Assembly (NCBI GenBank): GCA_002371315.1
Contig: DFHL01000054.1
Coordinates: forward strand, 1-28,043
DNA: 28,043 nt
Reading direction: 5' to 3'
Origin: Bacteroidales bacterium UBA3724
GTDB taxonomy: Bacteria > Bacteroidota > Bacteroidia > Bacteroidales > P3
This document shows positions 1 to 7,900 of this stretch, in pieces (positions within the stretch are counted from its first letter, which is position 1; every line of letters starts with the position of its first letter). Under the pieces are notes generated by a model. The model saw only the letters and a program-made list of their open reading frames with translations. It did not search any database and had not been told where the DNA came from. The position numbers were made by a program, and so were the translations under genes.

Positions 1-255
1 GAGCCCGTGTGGGCCATCGGCACCGGCAAGACCGCCACGCCCGAGCAGGCACAGGAGATTCACGCCTATATTCGCTCGCTGATAGCCAAAAAATACGGAC
101 AGCAGGTGGCCGACGAGACCAGCATCCTCTATGGCGGCAGCTGCAAGCCCAGCAACGCCCGCGAACTCTTCGCCAACCCCGACGTCGACGGCGGCCTCAT
201 CGGCGGAGCCTCGCTCAACGCCGACGACTTTGTCGACATCGCAATGGCTTTCTGA
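1..255 (+). CDS. tpiA: Triosephosphate isomerase, C-terminal part
   Basis: The open frame enters from the left edge and encodes the last 84 residues of triosephosphate isomerase, the glycolytic enzyme that interconverts dihydroxyacetone phosphate and glyceraldehyde 3-phosphate in the cytoplasm. The first codon of the window (GAG) is the catalytic glutamate of the family motif EPVWAIGTGKTA, whose GTGKT part is the flexible loop that closes over the substrate. Downstream, YGGS and GGLIGGASL form the phosphate-binding end of the barrel. The frame stops at TGA after AMAF, the normal family ending, so the gene is intact at this end and only its 5' two thirds lie outside the window. No classic hairpin plus T-run terminator follows; a large inverted heptamer array does. 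Confidence 0.97.
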   Translation, partial: EPVWAIGTGKTATPEQAQEIHAYIRSLIAKKYGQQVADETSILYGGSCKPSNARELFANPDVDGGLIGGASLNADDFVDIAMAF

Positions 256-257
256 TT

Positions 258-372
258 GTGAATAGTGAATAGTGATGAGTGAATAGTGACCTGTGACCAG
301 TGACCAGTGAAACGAGCGAGCTCGTGTCACAGGTCACTATTCACAGGTCACTATTCACAGGTCACTGGTCAC
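258..372. repeat. Head-to-head heptamer array (GTGANNN / NNNTCAC)
   Basis: Eight consecutive 7-nt units of the form GTGANNN run from 258 to 313. After a short centre containing the palindrome CGAGCTCG, seven units of the reverse complement form NNNTCAC run from 324 to 372 in strict 7-nt phase. As a result 281-297 and 326-342 are a perfect 17-bp inverted repeat, and a 14-nt unit recurs at 330-343 and 344-357. The array fills the spacer between tpiA and the permease gene. It could fold into a long hairpin and might end tpiA transcription, but there is no T-run. Confidence 0.85.
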
Positions 373-388
373 AATTAAAAATCAACAA

Positions 389-1609
389 TTGAAATACGAA
401 CACCTTATAGCACAGCGATTCCTGCAGCGCGACAAGCACAACTTCTCGCGGCCGCTCGTCAACATCGCTACATATACCATCGCCCTCGGCATTGTCGTTA
501 TGATTATGGCCGTCAGCATCTTGCGCGGCTTCCAGCAAAACATCACCGACAAAGTCACCGGCTTTGGAGCACACATCACCGTCCACAGCCAAGCCTGGAC
601 CGCCGACTACGACGACGCCTACATCACGATGAGCCCGTCCGAGGCCGACGCCCTCAGGCATTTGCCCCTCATAGCCAACATCCAACCCACCGCCACCAAA
701 GGCGGAATGCTCAAAACCGACAGCCAGATACAAGGCATCATCCTCAAAGGCATCGACCACACCTTCGACACCACCTTCTTCGCACGCAACCTCGTCAGCG
801 GACACCTGCCCGCAACCGGCGACACCAACGCCACCAACCAAATCATCATCTCGCAGCGACTGGCGCAAAAGATGGACCTCAACCTCGGCGACAAGGCACG
901 CACCTACTTCTGGGCCGACAACACCTACCGCGCACGCGCACTCCTCGTCACCGGCATCTACAACACCGACCTCGCCGAATTCGACGATCACTACATCATC
1001 GGCAACATCGACCTCATCCGACGGCTCAACAACTGGCCACCCGACGCCGCATCGGCCTACGAAATCAACATCCGCAACTTCAGCCAGCTCGACCAAGCCC
1101 TCGCACTCGTAAAGGACAACACCCCCTTCAACCTCGCCGTCCACTCCATCGTCGAGCAGCAACCCTCAATGTTCGCCTGGCTCAACCTGCTCAACTCCAA
1201 CATCATCCTCATCCTCATCATCCTCGCCGTCGTCACCTCCGCATCCATCGTCTCCGCACTACTCATAATGATTTTCGAAAAGACAGCAATGATAGGACTC
1301 CTCAAGACACTCGGCGCCACCAACCGCTCAATCCGCCACATCTTCATCCTCAAAGCCAACACCATCATCCTCAAGGCACTCATCCTCGGCAACGCCGTCG
1401 CCGCAGCACTCTGCCTCATACAGCACCATCTCCACATCCTCCGCCTCGACCCCGAAAGCTACTCGATGCCATACGTCCCCATCGACCCCAACCCCCTCAT
1501 CTTCATCCTCGTAAGCATAGCCACCGCCGCCATCGCCAACGCAGCACTCCTCATACCCACCACAGCCATAGCCCATATCCATCCAGCCAAAACAACACGA
1601 CAGGAATGA
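389..1609 (+). CDS. FtsX/LolE-like ABC transporter permease
   Basis: This 406-residue protein has the layout of the LolC/LolE and MacB-type permeases that, with a LolD-like ATPase, move lipoproteins or other envelope substrates out of the inner membrane. One membrane segment lies near residues 24-46, a periplasmic domain follows to about 265, and three segments lie near 268-295, 322-345 and 368-395. The stretch EKTAMIGLLKTLGATNRSI is the typical FtsX cytoplasmic loop that contacts the ATPase. The start is a TTG; it fits the family N-terminus (KYEHLIAQRF) and no in-frame ATG lies close upstream. No ATPase gene is adjacent. The stop overlaps the next start (ATGA). The coding strand is unusually C-rich and G-poor. 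Substrate is unknown. Confidence 0.85.
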   Translation: MKYEHLIAQRFLQRDKHNFSRPLVNIATYTIALGIVVMIMAVSILRGFQQNITDKVTGFGAHITVHSQAWTADYDDAYITMSPSEADALRHLPLIANIQPTATKGGMLKTDSQIQGIILKGIDHTFDTTFFARNLVSGHLPATGDTNATNQIIISQRLAQKMDLNLGDKARTYFWADNTYRARALLVTGIYNTDLAEFDDHYIIGNIDLIRRLNNWPPDAASAYEINIRNFSQLDQALALVKDNTPFNLAVHSIVEQQPSMFAWLNLLNSNIILILIILAVVTSASIVSALLIMIFEKTAMIGLLKTLGATNRSIRHIFILKANTIILKALILGNAVAAALCLIQHHLHILRLDPESYSMPYVPIDPNPLIFILVSIATAAIANAALLIPTTAIAHIHPAKTTRQE

Positions 1610-3177
1610 CCACACCAGCCCGACACACAGCACCCAAATTCAAAAAGCCACGCAAAGGCAAGTGGATCATAATGTCCATAACAATCATCCTCGGACTCGC
1701 AGCCCTCTGGATCATCAACACCTTCGCACAGCAGATACGCCAGTCAGAAGAAGAAAAAGTACGCATCTGGGCCAGCGCCGTCAGCCAGAAAGCACAGCTC
1801 ATATCATCGACCGAGACATTCTTCAACGAAGTCGCCATCGACGAACGCCGCAAAGTCAAACTCTACATCGACGTACTCCGCTCCTTCAACAACAGCGACC
1901 TTTCCTCCGACGCCGCCTTCAGCCTCTCATACGTATCCTACATCGTCGACAGCTCGCGCACACCCTTCATCATCCTCAACCGCGACACCCTCATCACCTC
2001 CTGCGGCAACATCACACCCACCCCACAGCAAGACCGCCAGCTCATCGGCACCAAACCCTCGCCACAACTCCTCCAAACCTTCTCCGACAACCCACCCTTC
2101 AACTACACCATCTGGGGCATACCCCTCACACTCCTCTACCGCCAGTCCCAGATCTACAGCGATATGCGCGCCACACTCGACAACCTCAACACCTCATTCC
2201 TCACCGAAGTCACCAACAACAGCGTCCTCGTACCAGTCATCATCGTCGACAGCACACGCCAAAACGTCATCTCCTCAGGCAACATCAACCCCTCACAGTT
2301 CGACACACCGCAGAAGCTCAACGACAAACTCAGCCAGATGGCCGACCAAAACCAGCCCATCACACTCCAACTCCCCAACAGCCGCACCGCCTACGTCTAC
2401 TACCAGCCCACACCGATGCTCCGACTCCTACGCATCATACCACTCGTCTACCTCTTCCTTGCACTCGTCCTCCTACTCATCTCCTACAACCTCTTCCGCA
2501 CAGCACGCAGCGAAGAAGAAAACCGCGTATGGGTAGGTATGGCCAAAGAAACAGCCCACCAGCTCGGAACACCCATCTCCTCACTCAGCGGATGGGCCGA
2601 CTACCTCGAGGGCAAAACCCTCACACAGCCCTACCTCGACGAAATACGCAAAGACATCGACCGGCTCGACACCATCGCACGGCGCTTCTCCAAAATAGGC
2701 AGCACACCCGAACTCACACCGCAGGACGTCACACAAGTCATCCAACACACCATCGCCTACCTCCAAAAACGCTCGCCGCGCAAAGTCAACTTCGTCACCA
2801 CACTCCCCGACCACCCCGTCATCGCACCCCTCAACCCCTACCTCTTCGAATGGGTCATCGAAAACATCTGCAAAAACGCCATCGACGCAATGCAAGGCAA
2901 CGGCACCTTCACCACCATACTCACCACACAAGGCAACCTCATCCACATCGACCTCGCCGACACAGGCAAAGGCATACCACCATCACAGCAAAAATACATC
3001 TTCAACTCAGGCTACACCACCAAACAGCGCGGATGGGGACTCGGCCTCTCACTCGCACGACGCATCATACAAGACTACCACAAAGGACACATCGCCCTCA
3101 AATACTCCATCCCTGGACAAGGCACCGTCTTCCGCATCACCATCAACGCACAACAGGAATCCCAACCCACAAAATAA
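1606..3177 (+). CDS. Membrane sensor histidine kinase
   Basis: This 523-residue protein has a membrane segment near residues 20-41, a large periplasmic region to about 275, a second membrane segment near 277-297, and a cytoplasmic kinase core. The phospho-acceptor is H318 in the H-box AHQLGTPISSL. The ATP-binding domain shows the N-box NICKNAIDAM (around 420-428), the G1 box DTGKGIPP (from D452) and the G2 box GWGLGLSLA (from G476). There is no receiver domain. It would sense an envelope signal and pass phosphate to a response regulator, but none is encoded nearby. It overlaps the permease gene by 4 bases (ATGA), so the two are probably translationally coupled and functionally linked. It shares the C-rich, G-poor coding strand of the permease. 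The ligand cannot be inferred. Confidence 0.92.
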   Translation: MTTPARHTAPKFKKPRKGKWIIMSITIILGLAALWIINTFAQQIRQSEEEKVRIWASAVSQKAQLISSTETFFNEVAIDERRKVKLYIDVLRSFNNSDLSSDAAFSLSYVSYIVDSSRTPFIILNRDTLITSCGNITPTPQQDRQLIGTKPSPQLLQTFSDNPPFNYTIWGIPLTLLYRQSQIYSDMRATLDNLNTSFLTEVTNNSVLVPVIIVDSTRQNVISSGNINPSQFDTPQKLNDKLSQMADQNQPITLQLPNSRTAYVYYQPTPMLRLLRIIPLVYLFLALVLLLISYNLFRTARSEEENRVWVGMAKETAHQLGTPISSLSGWADYLEGKTLTQPYLDEIRKDIDRLDTIARRFSKIGSTPELTPQDVTQVIQHTIAYLQKRSPRKVNFVTTLPDHPVIAPLNPYLFEWVIENICKNAIDAMQGNGTFTTILTTQGNLIHIDLADTGKGIPPSQQKYIFNSGYTTKQRGWGLGLSLARRIIQDYHKGHIALKYSIPGQGTVFRITINAQQESQPTK

Positions 3178-3214
3178 AAATCATCCACAACATCCCTATT
3201 CCAGATTTATTTCG

Positions 3215-3223
3215 TAATTTTGC
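3215..3223 (+). promoter_or_regulatory. Possible CRISPR leader promoter (-7 TAATTTTGC)
   Basis: TAATTTTGC matches the Bacteroidota -7 element TAnnTTTGC on the strand on which the array is read. No good TTTG is seen 19-21 bases upstream, so the call is tentative. Transcription from here would run through an AT-rich leader of about 120 bases (3230-3349), which holds no gene, into the first repeat. Confidence 0.4.
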
Positions 3224-3349
3224 ATTCCTAAAAAATACAACACCGCACTTTGACATATCATACAAACGACAAATTAACAGATGGTTACAACAAATAATAT
3301 TATTTAGGTGATTAACACCCATTTACTGTAACATCCTTAATCATATCTT

Positions 3350-3550
3350 GTTGTGATTTGCTTAAAAAGAAGACATTAGAAGAGATATTTGACATTAGAT
3401 ATCTCCAATTTGTATTTTGAAGCATTGTTGTGATTTGCTTAAAAAGAAGACATTAGAAGAGATATTTGACATTCGTTACTGTTATTCAAATTATAACGAC
3501 TTTGTTGTGATTTGCTTAAAAAGAAGACATTAGAAGAGATATTTGACATT
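3350..3550 (+). CRISPR. Type II-C CRISPR array: 3 repeats, 2 spacers
   Basis: Three identical 47-nt repeats lie at 3350-3396, 3427-3473 and 3504-3550, beginning GTTGTGATTTGCTTAAAAAG and ending GATATTTGACATT. The two spacers (3397-3426 and 3474-3503) are 30 nt each, so the period is 77. The GTTGTGATTTGCTT start and the 47/30 layout are what I remember for Bacteroides type II-C arrays. The tracrRNA anti-repeat at 9153-9171 pairs with repeat bases 2-20 as read on the + strand, which fixes the direction as rightward with the leader on the left. All three repeats are also preceded by TT, so the true repeat might be two bases longer. GACATT occurs twice inside each repeat. The spacers are AT-rich; their targets cannot be told from sequence alone. 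The array is very short. Confidence 0.97.
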
Positions 3551-3598
3551 ACGAAGTATACAAATATAACTAAAACAATGTCTTGCACAATGTCAAAG

Positions 3599-3638
3599 AA
3601 ACTAAAAATCCTGCCCAATTGGGCAGGATTTTTAGTTT
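3599..3638. terminator. Bidirectional terminator between array and cas2
   Basis: A perfect 40-nt palindrome: 18-nt arms AAACTAAAAATCCTGCCC and its complement around AATT. The GC-rich core CCTGCCC/GGGCAGG is flanked by A-runs on one side and T-runs on the other, so it can act on both strands. It would end the rightward array transcript and the leftward cas9-cas1-cas2 transcript. Confidence 0.85.
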
Positions 3639-3670
3639 TATAGAAGATATTTCTAATCCTGAATAAAAGA

Positions 3671-4003
3671 CTAAAACAACTCCAATTGTTGCCCCGGAGC
3701 ATTTGGAGGTGTCTCCTTCCGACAGGTAAAAAGTTCTATCTGTCCGAACTGCTTGTCGGTGATGGTCAGACAGCCTACCTGTCCGTATTCTGGCAGGAAG
3801 GTCTTGACACGCTTGAGATGGACATCGGCATTCTCGCGACTGGCACAATGGCGTACATAGATAGAGAACTGGAACATCGTGAAACCATCTGTCAGAAGGT
3901 CTTTGCGGAATCGCGCGGCCGCCTTGCGTTCTTTCTTGGTCTCGGTAGGGAGGTCGAAGAAAACAAGGAGCCACATAATGCGATATTCGCTGAAACGGTC
4001 CAT
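3671..4003 (-). CDS. cas2: CRISPR-associated endoribonuclease-fold protein Cas2 (type II)
   Basis: This 110-residue protein is the small dimeric partner of Cas1 in the spacer integration complex. It begins MDRFSEYRIMWLLVFFDLPT; the conserved aspartate of FDLPT follows the first ferredoxin-like strand, and FQFSIYVRHC and LTITDKQFG are typical of the type II Cas2 group. The C-terminal QQLELF tail also fits Bacteroidetes Cas2. I chose the ATG at 4003 because the TTG just upstream is not needed and the ATG overlaps the cas1 stop by one base (TGATG), which suggests coupled translation. It is the last gene of the cas operon and converges on the CRISPR array. Its GC content is clearly higher than that of cas9. 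Confidence 0.96.
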   Translation of the reverse strand: MDRFSEYRIMWLLVFFDLPTETKKERKAAARFRKDLLTDGFTMFQFSIYVRHCASRENADVHLKRVKTFLPEYGQVGCLTITDKQFGQIELFTCRKETPPNAPGQQLELF

Positions 4004-4911
4004 CAAAGCACTGGGTAGGTTATCTTTCGAGCCTCGCCAGCAAAACAGCGTGCCAGCGAAGCCGTCGTCTGACTGACCGCCACCATCAGCGGACTTCGCT
4101 GACCGCCAATAACGACATCAAGAGTCGGTATGGTCAGCAGATTGCGCTTGATGTCGGTAGTGACCTCGCTAATATCTGGATAGAGTTGCATCGTCTGCAC
4201 CACAAGACGGTCGACATAGGGGCGATAAGGTTCCATAATGTCGTCGGCAAGGCAATAGGCATTGTAGCGGTTGTGGTGGTGAATGCCAAGCGTGGGCAGC
4301 AAGCCGCTGCTGACCAGGGCACGAGCCACGGTGGCGCGCAATATAGCATAGCCGTAGTTGAGAAGAGCATTCGGCTCATCGCCATAGCGTTCGCGCGTAA
4401 AGTCATCCAAGTCGGGGAACATCTTCTTCCAGTAGTAGGCTGCAGCACGCCCTTCGAGGTTTGTGCTGTCGCCTGATCGCACATCGGCAGCCCAGTGGAG
4501 CATATTGCCCGTTTCGGCATTGTGCAGCTCGCGCAGCAGGGCTGCCTGATTGAGTATCTTTTGCTGCACAGTCTGCTGCCACAACTGTTTGCGCAGCGGC
4601 AGCGAGGCGTTGATTTGTTCGCGGAACCGTTCGCTCTGCACCGTATGCCCTTCGAGTGGCAGCATAAGCCCCACAGGCAAATGGCGTTTGTCGCAGGTAA
4701 CGACGGCTGCATTGTTGTCGAGCAATGCGGCCATTGCGCCGTGGGTGATGGTAATTTGCTGGTGGTCGAGGACAACGATACCGATATCCTCTATCGGCAC
4801 TGTGGTCTGTCGTTCAGGACTGTCGTCCTGCTTTTCGATGCGTATCACAAGCTGGGCATTGCGCAGCGACAGGTAGGCCGGATTGGAGAAACAAAGTGTG
4901 CGCTTGATCAT
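4003..4911 (-). CDS. cas1: CRISPR integrase Cas1 (type II-C)
   Basis: This 302-residue protein is the metal-dependent integrase that, as a complex with Cas2, inserts new spacers at the leader end of the array. The N-terminal beta domain covers about 1-75 (PIEDIGIVVLDHQQITITHGAM is typical). The helical catalytic domain carries the expected acidic and histidine ligands: E153 in STNLEGRAA, the His cluster 211-213 in LGIHHHNRYNAYCLADD, and D223/D224. The length is normal for the II-C group. It starts 8 bases after the cas9 stop and its own stop overlaps the cas2 start, so all three form one operon. Like cas2 it is GC-rich (by eye about 55%), while cas9 next to it is AT-rich, which suggests that the adaptation and effector genes have different histories. 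Confidence 0.97.
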   Translation of the reverse strand: MIKRTLCFSNPAYLSLRNAQLVIRIEKQDDSPERQTTVPIEDIGIVVLDHQQITITHGAMAALLDNNAAVVTCDKRHLPVGLMLPLEGHTVQSERFREQINASLPLRKQLWQQTVQQKILNQAALLRELHNAETGNMLHWAADVRSGDSTNLEGRAAAYYWKKMFPDLDDFTRERYGDEPNALLNYGYAILRATVARALVSSGLLPTLGIHHHNRYNAYCLADDIMEPYRPYVDRLVVQTMQLYPDISEVTTDIKRNLLTIPTLDVVIGGQRSPLMVAVSQTTASLARCFAGEARKITYPVL

Positions 4912-4919
4912 AGTTAATA

Positions 4920-7900
4920 CTATTTAAAAACAATATTACCGATAGGATCAATTTCAAAATCAACATTTTCTATTAAAGCCTTAAATTTGTCAGCCTTTAG
5001 GGACAGATAAGAAATGTTTGCTTGTGTCGAAAACTCAGTTGCCCGTTCAGAAGAATCACAGTCATTTTCTTTCCGTGACTCGATATGATTCACCAAATAG
5101 ATATTTGGAGTTCCCATCTCATTGAATTTATAAACCACAAATAGCCTTTTGTTAAGCCTGTCAGAATCCATTTCTTTAACTTCCTCTGGATAGTGGATGT
5201 AAGGTATTACACGCGTGCCTTTTTTGATTATTGCTTTCAAGGGCATCATCTTGTTTCCTTCAAAGAACTTAAATTCTGGTTCTTCATACAAAGAGTCTGT
5301 ACTATTGAGGTTAAGTTGTGCGACATCAAAGTAGTTAATCAGTCGGAAACATCTCTTGTACTTGCCTTGCAACGTTCCTTCATAGTATAGACATAAATAG
5401 TTATCATCATTTTGCACATAGTAATTGTTCTTATAACACTTTTTAGATTTGTATGTCTGCTGTTTTATCTTTATAGTTGTATCAATCTTTAAGAGACCTC
5501 GTCCAGCCTTGGCTTTACAACGAACGTGTCTTATAGGAGATATCGGACGACCATTTTTATCTCTTTTTATTTGTTGTCCTTCCTTTGACAACATATATAT
5601 ATCTTTCTCTATTGCCTTTGCAAACGAAAGTTGCTCTTTCTCGATATAATCATATATCTGTTTTTCTATGCATTTTCTAAGTTTAGCATCAACAATACAG
5701 TCTAAGTCTTTTTCTGTCAAACTTTTTAAAGGTTTTCTAACCACCATCAAATATTCATCGTCCGATGTTTTAATTGCTCCGTAAAAAGTGTCCTTATGAA
5801 GGCTGCCGCGAATAGAGTCACCCTTATTCCATTGTCCTACAATTCTTTTTCCACAAACAAATCTTGTTTTTTTTGCCACGGAAAGTGTTTGATCCTTATA
5901 AATATGATTAACTAAAATATTATTTTCTATTATATCGACAATATTATTGATAGTTCCAAGCCTGCAGGATTGTATTTCTTTGTCCATCAATAATCGTAAC
6001 GTATTTTTTTCACTGTCACAAGCCTCTTCGTATCGATAAAAAAGTTCTATCATTCTGTCTCGTTGAGATGCCACTGGTATCATTGTCAAAACGGCGGCAT
6101 CAACAGCGTGATGTGAATGCTTGTTCCTGTTTTTCTTTTCATCAGCACTTTGTATGCCTAATATCTTGCGAAAACCAGCAGTCACACTACCCTTCTGCAC
6201 ATCGACACGACTGAAAACCGACTTTAGATAGTGATATGCGTATTTAGTAATGATGCGTGTATCCACTAGTTGTCTGTGTCGAAATCCAAATTCAAGTTCA
6301 TCTTTCTGGACTGTAAATGTTTGTAATTTTGCCTGCCAATAGTCTAATTCCAGTTCATAAAGGTGCTTCTGCCGTATGCATTGATTTTTACGATCTACAG
6401 TAGTAGCAATACGCGATTTGCCTTTCCATATTTCAATCTGTGACTTGATGTGCTCCACTTTTTCTTTCCAATGTTGAATTCTATCCTGTATATCAGCATA
6501 GTTAGACAATTCAGCCGGAATGCGGTTGTTTTTTTCACGATTAGCATAAGTAAAGCACACCGTTTTGTTGCTTAAAGAATCGTCAAAAGATATACTGCGT
6601 GGTATCGTATGTTCTATTTGGATAATATTATCATCGAACAGGTCTGACACATTTATGGTTTTTCCAGAATAAATGCAAATAAATCTTTGCTCTTGCCATA
6701 GTTTATATTTTTGAAAATCTATGGTGAACCGTTCTGCTTTAGTCTTTTGCTGAGGCGAATCTAATTCTACTATATTTTGCTCAAAAAGCAACCGTCCCTT
6801 TTCTATGTCGGCATCATTGTATTGTGGACGAAACTCCTTGATGACCTCTGCAATGGCTCTGTTCTCTTCATTTCTAGCTTTCTGATAGTTTTCGATTGCC
6901 CAGCGCCAGTTGGCATCATTCATATCACGTGCCGTTTCAACAACAACACGCGTATTTTCGTCTATTATTCCCTTTGCCAACAATTCATTTATTGTATTGC
7001 GCAAAATATAGAGAGCTCTTAATGCTACAGGATTTTTTATTGCTCCAATATTAGGTGTGCCTAATTGGAACACATACATCATATGGCCATCACATAACAA
7101 TTGTTGAGGGGATTGTAAAGTAAATTTGTTAATTTGGGAATGATGATATAATTTATCCCACTTTTCTTGTTGAACATCGGGAAACTTTATATACAAATAC
7201 CTTTTCAAGCCGTCACTAACCAGAGGAATTTTAAAGTATTCTCTTTTTGACGAGGAGAAAAACTGCTGATATAGAAATTCCACTGATTCCCGCAAACGAT
7301 TCTGTTCGTTAGCCTGTAATTCCATCCATCGTTTTTTGCTTATTGATTCTATTATACACTTCATCACCTCTTTGCGGTCTATGTCATCTATCTTGTATTG
7401 TGTATTTTTAAAAGCCTGCTGTTCATCAAGAACCTTTGATTTATAATTGGATATCAATGTATTTGTTACTCGATATACCATACGAAGATAATTGTTATCC
7501 AACTGAATTTGCTTGTAATTCAAAAGAATATCTGCTTTGTTTTCCTCCCATCTTTTAAAACCTATAATATCTGGTATTTTTGCCAACGCAACAGCGTCAC
7601 TATACACCATTCCTTCGCGAAGGAACGGTGTTATGTTGCGAACTGCTTTAAGACTTAACGAAGTGTAGCCATCCTGAACGACACTCCACAGTCTTGTAAG
7701 TTCATCAACTTGTTTATCATCGAGGTGCATCCTTTTGCTAGCAAATTCTGCAAGTTCTTCATAATCTTCACTAGTATATGCCAAGTGCCATACATCCTCG
7801 TAATTGTAACTAACTTTATGTATTTCGCCTGTTATATTATTTATGCGGTTTCTATTGGTATCTAATGATGCATTACGCCAGTCTTCTCCTAATATTTTTT

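Noticed and set aside
362..1162. Long open frame on the minus strand (266 codons) opposite the permease gene
   Set aside because: The peptide is a low-complexity run of V, G, D and E that mirrors the C-rich codons of the real gene, with no domain, promoter or start context.
1662..3311. Open frame of 549 codons overlapping the histidine kinase in another frame
   Set aside because: The product is almost only H, R, P, T and Q, a by-product of C-rich codon use; the kinase frame has all catalytic motifs.
4004..4006. TTG start for cas2 one codon upstream
   Set aside because: The ATG at 4003 overlaps the cas1 stop as TGATG and matches the family N-terminus.
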